A stretch of DNA of 63,909 nt from Magnetococcales bacterium (GTDB lineage: Bacteria > Pseudomonadota > Magnetococcia > Magnetococcales > Magnetaquicoccaceae): NCBI GenBank assembly GCA_011089965.1, contig JAANAU010000019.1:1-63909 (forward strand), read 5' to 3'. Of this stretch, positions 16,336-25,057 are shown piece after piece (position 1 is the first letter of the stretch; every line of letters begins with the position of its first letter). The notes beneath the pieces were generated by a model, which did no database searches, was not told where the DNA came from, and saw only the letters and a program-made list of their open reading frames with translations. Position numbers and translations under genes: made by a program.

Positions 16336-17331
16336 ATGGATCCAGGGACGTGTGAAGGACAACGTGAGGTGGGTAACACCTGTTGGCATGATTTGGTTGG
16401 GGCAACCCTGAAAGAGTTGCTGGAACCGGTTGGCATTGAGGTTCGTGCAGAGGTGCCGGTGACCGTTGCGTCGCCCAAGGCGGATCTGATTTTGATCCGG
16501 CGCCAGGAGGGGAGTTGGACGGAGGAGCAGCGTTTGTTGTTGGCAGACGGGCTGTGGGATCTGGAGGCGGGTCATATCCTGGTCGAGTTGAAGATTACCG
16601 AGAGCCTGAATGAGGAAACGCTTTCCTGGCTGTCGATGTATGATATTCTGTATTTGGATCGTGCTGGGTTGTCCAGACAGCAATTGCAAAGCGTGTTGAT
16701 CAGTGCCGTCACGCCCGGATTGGATTTTTTGGAGAGGTTTGCTTTTGTCCCTGTTGGACCCAATGGCGTGTATGTCAGTAAGCCGTATTGGGGTGGAACG
16801 ATTCGGTTGATTCTTCTGAATGAACTGGCAGATACGATCAGGAATGCCCCGCTGAAGTGTTTTGCCAGTCGCCAGGAGGAGAGAAGAAAAGCCTTTGAAA
16901 AAATCCGTCAGACCGGGTTGTTTCGGCTTTCTGTAGCATTTGGACAGATCATTGTCGGCTTGTGGAGGATACGGATGCACATGGCGTGGAACAATCCGGA
17001 AATGGACGGAATGACACCGATGCAGGTGGCTGCACTGGGTCGGGAATGGCTCGATTTTTTGGTGGATACGACGCCTGATGATGAGTTGTCTGCCATTCCG
17101 AAGCTGCAAGATCTGCTGGTGCGTGGTCGCCAGGAAGGCCGCCAGGAAGGCCGCCAGGAGGGAGAGCAGATCGGCGAGGCGAGAATTTTGACCCGCCAAC
17201 TTGAGCGACGTTTTGGTTCGCTCCCAGTCTGGGCCAGCGAGCGGATCGCCCATGCGGATTCGTTGGAGTTGGAGGAGTGGGGAGTGCGCGTATTGGGTGC
17301 GGAATCTTTGCAAGAGGTGTTTGCTGATTGA
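16336..17331 (+). CDS. Rpn/PD-(D/E)XK-like protein with DUF4351 C-terminus (paralogue 1)
   Basis: A 331-residue protein. Near residues 40-90 a KADLILIRR strand and then HILVELKITES supply the Asp and the Glu-x-Lys of a PD-(D/E)XK nuclease core, as in the recombination-promoting Rpn/transposase_31 group. Three GRQE units follow near residue 265, then a C-terminal DUF4351-like module (QLERRFGSLPVWASERIAHADSLELEEWGVRVLGAESLQEVF). A second copy lies at 48-49 kb. The exact start is uncertain: GTG at 16330 or ATG at 16336, both with weak ribosome sites. Members are thought to act on DNA, but the biological role here is unknown. Confidence 0.75.
   Translation: MDPGTCEGQREVGNTCWHDLVGATLKELLEPVGIEVRAEVPVTVASPKADLILIRRQEGSWTEEQRLLLADGLWDLEAGHILVELKITESLNEETLSWLSMYDILYLDRAGLSRQQLQSVLISAVTPGLDFLERFAFVPVGPNGVYVSKPYWGGTIRLILLNELADTIRNAPLKCFASRQEERRKAFEKIRQTGLFRLSVAFGQIIVGLWRIRMHMAWNNPEMDGMTPMQVAALGREWLDFLVDTTPDDELSAIPKLQDLLVRGRQEGRQEGRQEGEQIGEARILTRQLERRFGSLPVWASERIAHADSLELEEWGVRVLGAESLQEVFAD
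17128..17163 (+). repeat. In-frame 12-nt tandem repeat, 3 copies (GRQE)
   Basis: Three consecutive 12-nt units (CGCCAGGAAGGC and near-copies) encode R-Q-E-G in paralogue 1. The paralogue at 48.9 kb has eight or nine equivalent units, so the array length varies between copies. Confidence 0.85.
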
Positions 17332-17500
17332 GTGAAGACGTATGAATGACAGTATCGTATATTATAAATTTATATTTTATAATAACTAATTGAATTTTTC
17401 GAATGAAGGACGGGTCAATACACGAGGAGGTCTCCTTTCCCTCCTGGTCGGAACCTGCTACAACGAGTCTGGATCAAAGCAACCGTCCTGTGGGGTCTGC

Positions 17501-18622
17501 ATGCACGAGTTTTCGGAAAAAGATTTTTTTCTCAAGGCATTTCATGGGTTGACCTTGACCGTGGTGCTGTCGGAAGAGAGTGATCTGGATCACGATGCTC
17601 TGGCGGTTCTCAAGGAGGTGATGAACGATCTGGCAGCGCATCAGGTCAAACTCTTGATTCTGGCCCAGCAGACCGGGGAGGTGACGGCTTTTCTGGATCG
17701 GCTGGTATCGGCTTTTTTGACCGGAGAGATCGTCCGGTTGCAGCTTGTGAGAGAGACCATTCCTGTCGCCTTGTGGCGTCTTCCGGCAGTGTTCATGATC
17801 TGTGAAATGGCTGCCCAAAGTGCGGACCATTTTTTGGAGCAGGTGTCGATGCTGGGTGTCACCTTGCGTTTGCCCAGGGTGCTGGTGATGCACCGGATGG
17901 GGGGAGCGGATTGGTTGGATCGCCATGGAAAATCGTTGAGTTTTGTCAATCCCACCCGCTTGAAACATTTATTGCAGCATAAAGGTGCGCAAGATGGGCA
18001 CACCGGAATGCATTGGCGACTGCAAGAGACCATTTTGACCTGGCTGCTGGGGGGGGTTGGAGCGGTCAGCGTCTGTCGGTTGCAGGATCTGGCTCGGGAG
18101 TTGTTCTCCTATGAAGGGGACGGGGTGTTTTGTGCCCGGCGTCACTATTGCCAGGTGCGCCGTCTGCAACTGGATGACTACGCGCGCGCAGCAGCCGTGA
18201 TCCGGCGCGGGGAGCAGGAGGGGTTCTTGTTGCCGCGCACCGATACCGAGTTGACCGACGTATTGGTGCAAGGGTATGGTGCCTTTATTGCCGAACATCA
18301 TCTTTCCGGGGTGTGCGCCCTGGTCACTGCACCTTATCAGAGTCGCAATGCCGGAGAGATCACGGCACTGTACGCCTTGACCCGTTTTCAGGGAGAGGGG
18401 GTGGGAGGACGGCTGGTCACCCGTTTGATCCAGGAAGCGCGGTTGCGGCATCTGGAGTTGTTGTTTGCCTGTGTCAGGGATCCGCGTGCGGTGGCCTTTT
18501 TTGAGCATCATGGGTTTCGACGGGTTGCGCATGAAAGTCTGCCCGAGGAAAAATGGCGGCATTACGATCCAGAGCGCAAGGCACGCATAACCTGTTTGGC
18601 CCGGAGTCCGGGTGGAGCCTGA
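17501..18622 (+). CDS. N-acetylglutamate-synthase-like GNAT protein with degenerate kinase-like N-domain
   Basis: A 373-residue two-part protein. The C-terminal ~150 residues are a GNAT acetyltransferase with the acetyl-CoA loop FQGEGVGGRLV, the strand VRDPRAVAFFEHHGF and a terminal LPEEKWRHYDPERKARI. The last element resembles the end of ArgA-type N-acetylglutamate synthases. The N-terminal ~230 residues resemble, weakly, an amino-acid-kinase-like fold without a glycine-rich ATP site, as in NAGS. Arginine biosynthesis is therefore a plausible role, but I cannot confirm substrate residues. The start at 17501 gives MHEFSEKDFF; a 37-codon upstream extension is less likely. It lies 15 nt before thiO. 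Confidence 0.6.
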   Translation: MHEFSEKDFFLKAFHGLTLTVVLSEESDLDHDALAVLKEVMNDLAAHQVKLLILAQQTGEVTAFLDRLVSAFLTGEIVRLQLVRETIPVALWRLPAVFMICEMAAQSADHFLEQVSMLGVTLRLPRVLVMHRMGGADWLDRHGKSLSFVNPTRLKHLLQHKGAQDGHTGMHWRLQETILTWLLGGVGAVSVCRLQDLARELFSYEGDGVFCARRHYCQVRRLQLDDYARAAAVIRRGEQEGFLLPRTDTELTDVLVQGYGAFIAEHHLSGVCALVTAPYQSRNAGEITALYALTRFQGEGVGGRLVTRLIQEARLRHLELLFACVRDPRAVAFFEHHGFRRVAHESLPEEKWRHYDPERKARITCLARSPGGA

Positions 18623-18637
18623 AAGGAGAGTTGAGCC

Positions 18638-19729
18638 GTGGAACGGGTGGTGATCATTGGGGCCGGGGTGATGGGTTGCGCCTGTGCTTTACGGTTGGTC
18701 GAGGCGGGATTTGCCGTGACCCTGCTGGAAAAATCGTTGCCTGGTGCCGAGTCGTCGGCAGCGGCTGCCGGGATTTTGGGTGCCCAGTCCGAGGTCTCTG
18801 GTCCGGGGCCTTTTTTTGAACTCTGTCTGGCCAGTCGGGAGCGGTTTCGGGAGTATGCGCGCGAATTGTGGGATTTGACGGGAATCTCCATCGGGTATGA
18901 GGATTCCGGAGTCATGGAAGTGGCCCTGGATCCAGCGGAAGGACGTCTGGCTGCCGCGCGTGCCGAATGGATGTTGGCGCGCGGATTGCGCGTGGAACTC
19001 CTTGACCGGGAACAGGCACGGCAGTTGGAACCGGCTTTGACCGAACAGATGATCGGTGCCAGCTATTTCCCGGATGATCACCAGGTGGATCCGGTGGCCT
19101 TGTCGGCTGCTTTGGCGGCAGCGGCAGCCCGGTTGGGAGCGGTGTTTCGCACCGGGGAGCGGGTGCGGGCGTTGCTGGTGGAAAACAATGGCATCCAGGG
19201 GGTGTTGACCGATGCCGGTCCCCTTCATGCCGAACGGGTGGTGGTGGCAGGAGGGGCCTGGAGCGGAGAACTCCCTGGTCTGCCGCCACTCAGGACCACG
19301 ATCAAGCCTGTGGCTGGTCAGATCATTCAGGTGGAGAGTCGTCCTCCCCGCTTGCGTCATGTGGTCTATGGTTATAAAGGATATATTGTCCCGCGTGCGG
19401 ATGGTCGGGTGGTCATGGGGTCGACGCTTGAAGACCGGGGATTTGACAAGGCCGTGACCCTGGGTGGGTTGCAACGGGTGGCCACCATGGCCAATGCCAT
19501 GGTGCCGGTATTGGCGGAGATGCGCTTTGTCCAGGCGTGGTCTGGTCTGCGTCCGGCCACTGCCGATGGTCTGCCGGTATTGGGGGCCAGTTCCGTGGTC
19601 GGGCTGTATGTCGCGGCAGGCCATTATCGCAATGGCATCCTGTTGACCCCGATCACTGCCGAGATCATCCGGGATCAGATGACCGGCAAGAGTCCGGCAG
19701 TTCCTGTTGATCTCTTTGCCCCCGGATGA
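18638..19729 (+). CDS. thiO: Glycine oxidase ThiO-like FAD-dependent oxidoreductase
   Basis: A 363-residue DAO-family flavoenzyme. The N-terminal dinucleotide fold is VVIIGAGVMGCACALRL, followed by SSAAAAGILGAQ. The C-terminal block WSGLRPATADGLPVLG with YVAAGHYRNGILL is the ThiO signature. ThiO oxidises glycine to iminoglycine for the thiazole ring of thiamin. No other thi gene is nearby, and it is translationally coupled (ATGA overlap) to mnmA, a sulfur-transfer tRNA enzyme, so the pairing may reflect shared sulfur metabolism or chance. Confidence 0.87.
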   Translation: MERVVIIGAGVMGCACALRLVEAGFAVTLLEKSLPGAESSAAAAGILGAQSEVSGPGPFFELCLASRERFREYARELWDLTGISIGYEDSGVMEVALDPAEGRLAAARAEWMLARGLRVELLDREQARQLEPALTEQMIGASYFPDDHQVDPVALSAALAAAAARLGAVFRTGERVRALLVENNGIQGVLTDAGPLHAERVVVAGGAWSGELPGLPPLRTTIKPVAGQIIQVESRPPRLRHVVYGYKGYIVPRADGRVVMGSTLEDRGFDKAVTLGGLQRVATMANAMVPVLAEMRFVQAWSGLRPATADGLPVLGASSVVGLYVAAGHYRNGILLTPITAEIIRDQMTGKSPAVPVDLFAPG

Positions 19730-20832
19730 CCATGCATACAGCGCCAGAGAACGGAAACGGACGTCGTATTGCGGTGGCTCTGTCGGGTGGGGTGGATTCG
19801 GCCACGACGGCGGCGTTGTTGGTGGAGCAGGGTTGGGAGGTGATCGGTCTGACCATGCAGCTCTGGGACCATGGGAGTTGTCTGCCTGGTCAGGGACGAA
19901 CCTGCTGTGCCCCCGAAGATCTTCACGATGCCCGCCATGTGGCCCAGGCGCTGGGCATCCCGTTTTATGTGGTCAATCTGGAGACGGCCTTTCAAAAGTG
20001 GGTGGTGGATGACTTTGTCGCTGCCTATGCAACGGGTCTGACTCCCAACCCCTGCATTCGCTGCAATCAGCGCCTGAAATTTCGTCTGCTGCTCGACAAG
20101 GCCATGGATCTGGAGGCAGAGTATCTGGCCACTGGTCACTATGCCCGGATTCTGAGCGTGGATGGGGTGGCACAACTGTGGCGCGGGGTGGATCCGGACA
20201 AGGATCAATCCTATTTTTTGTTTGCCATCCATTGGCGTGATCTGTCCCGGATTCGTTTTCCTTTGGGCGGATTGACCAAAACCTCTACCCGTCAACTGGC
20301 CGAACGGTTTGGCCTGCATCTGGCCCGCAAACGCGACAGCCAGGATCTCTGTTTCATTCCGGATGGGGACCGGGCTGCATTCTTTGCCCGTTACGGTCTG
20401 GCTGCCAACGCCACTCCAGGTTCGATTCTGGATCTGGAGGGCAAGCTCTTGGGCCATCATTCGGGTTTGGGCAGGTTTACCATCGGCCAACGGCACGGCT
20501 TGGGCATTGCCGCACCTCACCCACTGTATGTCGTGGCCATCCACCCCGAAGAGAACCGGCTTGTGGTCGGTCCTGCTGCTGCCCTGGCGCGCACCACGCT
20601 GGAGGTCGAACAGCTCTACTGGCTGGATTCCCGACCTCTGACTGCTCCGATCACACTCACGGCCCAGATTCGTTATGCCGCCATCCCTGCTCCGGTGCAG
20701 GTGATTCCGTTGGCCTCAGATCGGGTTCAGGTGATCTTTGACAACCCCATCCGGGCCGCAGCACCGGGCCAGGCGTGCGTCTTCTATCAGGGAGCACGGG
20801 TCATGGGTGGAGGATGGATTGCCAAATTTTGA
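19726..20832 (+). CDS. mnmA: tRNA-specific 2-thiouridylase
   Basis: A 368-residue enzyme making 2-thiouridine at the wobble position of Lys, Glu and Gln tRNAs. It has the PP-loop motif ALSGGVDSA, the first catalytic cysteine in NPCIRCNQRLKF and the second in SQDLCFIPDGD, plus the ATGHYARI and FTIGQRHGLGI segments. Length is normal. It overlaps thiO by 4 nt. It depends on a sulfur donor (IscS, and TusA-E or equivalent), none of which is in this window. Confidence 0.97.
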   Translation: MTMHTAPENGNGRRIAVALSGGVDSATTAALLVEQGWEVIGLTMQLWDHGSCLPGQGRTCCAPEDLHDARHVAQALGIPFYVVNLETAFQKWVVDDFVAAYATGLTPNPCIRCNQRLKFRLLLDKAMDLEAEYLATGHYARILSVDGVAQLWRGVDPDKDQSYFLFAIHWRDLSRIRFPLGGLTKTSTRQLAERFGLHLARKRDSQDLCFIPDGDRAAFFARYGLAANATPGSILDLEGKLLGHHSGLGRFTIGQRHGLGIAAPHPLYVVAIHPEENRLVVGPAAALARTTLEVEQLYWLDSRPLTAPITLTAQIRYAAIPAPVQVIPLASDRVQVIFDNPIRAAAPGQACVFYQGARVMGGGWIAKF

Positions 20833-20950
20833 AAAATTTGCAATTCATGCGTGCAAGCCCTACCCATTTCTGGCAGAATGTGTTAGATTGTCTCCATCAA
20901 TCCAATAGATCCTTTCCACTCCCTGACCTGTTTTTTGCCAGGTGCATCTT

Positions 20951-21388
20951 ATGATCGTTCAACGACTGCTCGATAATATTCCCTTTTTTTGGACCTTCAC
21001 CGAAGAGGAGAAGGAGCGGCTGCTCGGATTGGATTGTTACTTCCAGACATTCCAGAGCGGAGATTACCTGATTCACGAAGAGGCCGAGGACAACGCCTTG
21101 TTCATCATCCTCAAGGGTACAGCCAAGGTCACCAAAAAATCCCACCCGGATCGGGTCATCACCATTCTGGAACCAGGCACTGTGTTCGGTGAGATTGCGT
21201 TTTTGACCCAACGACCGCGCTCCACGGATGTGGTGGCCAACGAAAAGATGATCTGTTTCACCATCAATGGCGAAACTATGGCCCAACTCGACTCCCAGAT
21301 GCAACACAAGATCAAAGATCAACTGATCGAAATCCTGGTGCAACGGCTTGATCAGATGAACCAAACCCTGCTCAATCTGGTGCGTTGA
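20951..21388 (+). CDS. Cyclic-nucleotide-binding domain protein
   Basis: A 145-residue protein made of a single cNMP-binding beta-roll (FQSGDYLIHEEAEDNALFIILKGTAKV, then VFGEIAFLTQRPRSTDVVA with the phosphate-binding cassette) and a terminal helix. There is no DNA-binding helix-turn-helix, so it is not a Crp/Fnr transcription factor; it would act by protein contact. Starts at 20942 (GTG) and 20951 (ATG) are both possible; the ATG is taken for its AGG-containing ribosome site. It is monocistronic in appearance. Confidence 0.85.
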   Translation: MIVQRLLDNIPFFWTFTEEEKERLLGLDCYFQTFQSGDYLIHEEAEDNALFIILKGTAKVTKKSHPDRVITILEPGTVFGEIAFLTQRPRSTDVVANEKMICFTINGETMAQLDSQMQHKIKDQLIEILVQRLDQMNQTLLNLVR

Positions 21389-21511
21389 GACGGTGATAAA
21401 AAAAAAGGGTTGATCCTGAAGGAAGCTTAACCGATAATCCTGACCAAGAGCATAAAGTCCGAAGAAGATGACTCTTTTGGATGATTAACAAAACCTTGAA
21501 GCAGGTACGTC

Positions 21512-21916
21512 ATGTTCAACGCCATACCAGCCATCAATCTTCTGGGGACGAGCAACCCGATGTTGGAGCAATCCAACCTCGTCAAGGTTCCCCATGAGAT
21601 CCGCACCAATAATTCGGAGCGGCTGGCAACGCGTAATGTGGAAGATGTCAAACAGAATGCCAAAGGCCGCAATGCCCGCCGTCGTCATGAGGAAGAGGAA
21701 GAAGAACCCGAAGGTGGGGAAGAGTCGTTTCCCCAACCCCGTCACAAGCCTACCATTCAGGAACGGTTGCTGATGGCCAAGCAGGGCAAGGTCAGTCTCA
21801 ACCAGCGCGCGGTCAACTCTTTGTTTTTGCAGCAGGCCAAGAGTGGAGGACAACATGGGACGATGCCCTTGGATTCGGAAGAAGAAGAGCGTCCCTCTAT
21901 CAACATCGTTGCGTGA
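21512..21916 (+). CDS. Uncharacterised charged protein
   Basis: A 134-residue protein with no family I recognise. It has a short hydrophobic start (MFNAIPAINLLGTS), a middle arginine/glutamate tract (KGRNARRRHEEEEEEPEGGEE) and a C-terminal half with RPSINIVA at the end. It is predicted soluble and largely disordered. It lies 24 nt before trkA on the same strand, so it may be part of the potassium-uptake transcript. A GATAA-rich upstream stretch (21431) resembles a sigma-28 -10 box, but no matching -35 was found. Confidence 0.5.
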   Translation: MFNAIPAINLLGTSNPMLEQSNLVKVPHEIRTNNSERLATRNVEDVKQNAKGRNARRRHEEEEEEPEGGEESFPQPRHKPTIQERLLMAKQGKVSLNQRAVNSLFLQQAKSGGQHGTMPLDSEEEERPSINIVA

Positions 21917-21940
21917 TGCGCTGGAATCGGGCAGGCGGGT

Positions 21941-23290
21941 ATGGAGATCGTAATTGTCGGGGCTGGAGTGGTCGGGATCTCCCTGGCCAAAAGTCTCTCT
22001 GGAGAAGGTCATAACGTTGTTGTTATCGATAATGATCTCGGAGTCATCAAACACCTGCAAGAAACCATGGATTTGCAGGCCCTGCATGGAGACACCTCAG
22101 ACGGGGAGTTTCTGATCGGGGCCGGGTTTGATAAAGCCGATTTGATCCTGGCAGTCACCAATTCGGATGAAAGCAACATCATCATCTTGCTCATGGCCCG
22201 GTCGGTCAATCCCAAAGCCCGCATCATCGCTCGGGTACGCAAGAAACAGTTCCTCAAAAATCCGGCTTTTTCCAATGGTGACCATCTGGGCGGAGCCATT
22301 GTCTTCAGTCCGGAGTTTGCCGCTGTCGAGATGGTGGAAGATCTGTTGCAGGTGGATCAGGCTTTTGAAGTGGTTCCCTTTGAAAACGGTTCCTTCAGCA
22401 TTGCCGGATTCCGTTTGGGCGAGGAGAGCGTACTGATCGGGCGTCCCTTGATGGAGATCCAGGAACTCTCCCAGGTTGGCGCATTGATCGTGGCCGTGGA
22501 CAAAGGGGGCGAGGTGGTGATCCCCAATGGCCGCACCATCCTGAATGTCACGGATCGGGTTTTCATCACAACAGGCGCCCGGACCGAACTCTCCAAGATC
22601 ATGAAACTCCTTGGACGGCAACCGGTGCAACACCGCAAGATCGTGATTGCCGGTGGCGGATGGAAGGCAGAACAGATCGCCGCGCGCATCGAAAAGGATG
22701 GCATTCCGGTCTTTATCTTGGAAAAATCCCAGGAACGTTGCCAGGAGTTGGCTTCCATCCTTGAAGAGACCGCTGTACTCCACTGCGATGCTACGGATCC
22801 GGAAGTGATCCAAAAGATGTCTCAGGGGGCTTCCACTTTCATTGCCCTGACCAATCAACAGGAGGTCAATCTGGTTCTCTGTCTGATGGCGCGCAAGTTT
22901 GGTGCCAGACGCGCCATTGCCTTGATGGACAACGAAGCCTATATGACCATGGCCCCTTCGCTTGGCATTGATGCCGTGGTCAGCCCTAAACTCGCGGCAG
23001 TCGGCAAGATTTTGCGTTTCTTGAGCCATGGCAAGGTGCTGGATGCAGCCATGATGCTCAATGGCAAACTCGATGCCCTTTATATGGAGATCCAGGACAA
23101 TTCCCGGATCGTGGGCAAACCCCTGAAAGATCTTGGTCTTCCCAAAACCGTAATCGTGGCCGGCGTGATCAAGAAAGGGCAGATGTTCGTGCCCAATGGC
23201 AATATGGTTTTGCATCCGGGTGATCATGCCCTGGTGATCACCTATCCCGGTCACTTCCAGCAGGTCGATGAATTTTTGGGGCGCAAATGA
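21941..23290 (+). CDS. trkA: Trk potassium uptake regulator TrkA
   Basis: A 449-residue cytoplasmic gating subunit with two tandem RCK-N/RCK-C units. The first nucleotide-binding fold is canonical (MEIVIVGAGVVGISLA with acid DND about 17 residues on). The second starts KIVIAGGGWKAEQIA, where the last glycine of GxGxxG is missing, a common difference between the halves. It binds NAD(H)/ATP and controls TrkH, whose ATG overlaps the trkA stop by 4 nt. Confidence 0.95.
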   Translation: MEIVIVGAGVVGISLAKSLSGEGHNVVVIDNDLGVIKHLQETMDLQALHGDTSDGEFLIGAGFDKADLILAVTNSDESNIIILLMARSVNPKARIIARVRKKQFLKNPAFSNGDHLGGAIVFSPEFAAVEMVEDLLQVDQAFEVVPFENGSFSIAGFRLGEESVLIGRPLMEIQELSQVGALIVAVDKGGEVVIPNGRTILNVTDRVFITTGARTELSKIMKLLGRQPVQHRKIVIAGGGWKAEQIAARIEKDGIPVFILEKSQERCQELASILEETAVLHCDATDPEVIQKMSQGASTFIALTNQQEVNLVLCLMARKFGARRAIALMDNEAYMTMAPSLGIDAVVSPKLAAVGKILRFLSHGKVLDAAMMLNGKLDALYMEIQDNSRIVGKPLKDLGLPKTVIVAGVIKKGQMFVPNGNMVLHPGDHALVITYPGHFQQVDEFLGRK

Positions 23291-24726
23291 ATCTCCTGTT
23301 TGATCTGCGTGTCATGAGCCTGTTGATCGCCCTGGTGGCGGGGTTTGAGATTTTTCCCTTGTTGCTGGCCATGTATCTGGGTGAAGATCCCATTCCCTTG
23401 GTCAAGTCGATCATACTGGCTGCAATTTTTGTTCTGGGGGGCATCTGGTTTTCCCGCAAAGCCCGTCCAGAGTTGACGCCGCGCGATGGGTTTCTCGTCA
23501 CCAGCCTCGGTTGGTTTTTGGCTTCATTTTTTGGCGGTATGCCATATGTGTTCAACGGGGGCATGGATTGGCCATCGGCCTTTTTTGAGACGGCATCGGG
23601 GTTTACCACCACCGGCTCATCCGCCATGACCGATATTGAAGCCTGGCCCAAGAGCATTCTTTTGTGGCGTAGTATCACCCACTGGTTGGGCGGTATGGGC
23701 ATGCTGTTGATGGCTATTGCCATTCTGCCGTTCCTGGGAGTGGGTGGCACTCAGTTGATGAAGGCCGAAGTCCCCGGTCCCACCAAGGATCGCATGACCC
23801 CGCGTCTGGTCTCGACCGCTCGGGCTTTGTGGGGGGTGTACACCCTTATTACGATCTTTGGGGTGGCTGGATTCATGTATTTTGGCATGGATCTGTATGA
23901 TGCGGTCAATCACTCCTTTGCTGCCATTGCTACCGGTGGGTTTTCGACCAAAAATCTCAGCATGGGTTACTACTCCCCGGCTGCCCAGTGGTGGGCGATC
24001 CTGATCATGGGTCTGGGTGGTATGAACTTTTTGATTCACTATCGGGTGATAGTCCTTCGGGACTGGAAGGCGTTCACCTATGAAGAGTTGATTGGCTATT
24101 TGCTGATCATTTTTATCTTTACTGCCTATATTGTGGCGATATTGGTACGTTGGAATCCGGAATGGAATATTGAGGAGGTGGTGCGCCATTCATTGTTCCA
24201 GGTGGTGAGCATCATGACCACGACCGGCTTTGCCAGTACCGACTGGGAGCAGTGGCCAGCGATCACTCAATTGTGGCTGGGTCTGTTGATGGTGATCGGC
24301 GGCATGTCCGGTTCGACGGGTGGCGGTATCAAGGTGGTGCGGGTGCAGATTCTGCTCAAGACCATTCCGAACGTGACCACCCGGCTGCTGCGCCCCAATC
24401 AGGTGGTGATCCAGAAGATGGACCATCAACCGATCCCTCGGGAAATTTTGGAAAATGCCGTGGCCCTGTTCATCCTGGCCATGGGTTATGTGTTGTTTGG
24501 TGGCATGTTGCTGAATGCCATGGATATGGATCTGCTGTCGGCCATGGGTGCATCTTTGACTGCCTGGGCCAATGTGGGACCGGGTTTCAATACCGTGGGA
24601 GCCATGGACAACTTTGCCCACGTCCCGGATTTTGGCAAGATCATTCTGGCCTCGCTGATGATCGTGGGCCGGTTGGAGATCTTCACCATTTTGATGCTGT
24701 TTTCGACCCGGTTCTGGAAGGATTGA
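23287..24726 (+). CDS. trkH: Trk/Ktr potassium-uptake channel subunit TrkH
   Basis: A 479-residue inner-membrane protein with the four-fold M1-P-M2 repeats of the SKT superfamily. The four pore loops are visible: ASGFTTTGSS, IATGGFSTKN, MTTTGFASTD and VGPGFNTVGA. The conserved glycine of each selectivity filter is present. TrkA, directly upstream and overlapping, is the ring-shaped regulator. Together they import K+ for osmoadaptation and pH homeostasis. Confidence 0.96.
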   Translation: MNLLFDLRVMSLLIALVAGFEIFPLLLAMYLGEDPIPLVKSIILAAIFVLGGIWFSRKARPELTPRDGFLVTSLGWFLASFFGGMPYVFNGGMDWPSAFFETASGFTTTGSSAMTDIEAWPKSILLWRSITHWLGGMGMLLMAIAILPFLGVGGTQLMKAEVPGPTKDRMTPRLVSTARALWGVYTLITIFGVAGFMYFGMDLYDAVNHSFAAIATGGFSTKNLSMGYYSPAAQWWAILIMGLGGMNFLIHYRVIVLRDWKAFTYEELIGYLLIIFIFTAYIVAILVRWNPEWNIEEVVRHSLFQVVSIMTTTGFASTDWEQWPAITQLWLGLLMVIGGMSGSTGGGIKVVRVQILLKTIPNVTTRLLRPNQVVIQKMDHQPIPREILENAVALFILAMGYVLFGGMLLNAMDMDLLSAMGASLTAWANVGPGFNTVGAMDNFAHVPDFGKIILASLMIVGRLEIFTILMLFSTRFWKD

Positions 24727-24749
24727 TCTTTTCGCAAGGATCCCTCACC

Positions 24750-25022
24750 ATGGAGGACTCAAGATCTGCGCCCTCGCAACCTGTTGATTGTCTCCGTTGC
24801 CGCCATTTTCAGATCACCTGGGAAGCCGATCACCCCCGTGCATGTCGGGCCATGGGATTCAAGACCGCTTTGTGGCCCTGGCAGGAGGTGTTGCGTTCGT
24901 CCGGTGGCCCCTGCCTGAAGTTTGAACCCAAATCCCCACACCCACCAATAAATCCGCATCCTCGGGAAGAGCCGGAATCCACCCATCAGGCGGCAGGACG
25001 CGGCTTCTCCAAGCTGGCCTGA
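24750..25022 (+). CDS. Small conserved Cys-containing protein of unknown function
   Basis: A 90-residue protein. The pattern CLRCRHFQITWEADHPRACRAMGFK followed by SSGGPCLKFEPK occurs in a family of short proteobacterial proteins sometimes labelled, probably wrongly, as uracil-DNA glycosylase. Four cysteines (C-x2-C, C, C) could bind a metal. The C-terminal third is proline-rich and disordered. It lies 23 nt after trkH and is likely co-transcribed. Function unknown. Confidence 0.7.
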   Translation: MEDSRSAPSQPVDCLRCRHFQITWEADHPRACRAMGFKTALWPWQEVLRSSGGPCLKFEPKSPHPPINPHPREEPESTHQAAGRGFSKLA

Positions 25023-25057
25023 TTTTCAGAGGCTGTTTAGAGTGAGTTGACAGGATT

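Noticed and set aside
21425-21440. Sigma-28 promoter before the unknown gene at 21.5 kb
   Set aside because: CCGATAAT resembles a sigma-28 -10, but no TAAA lies at the correct distance upstream.
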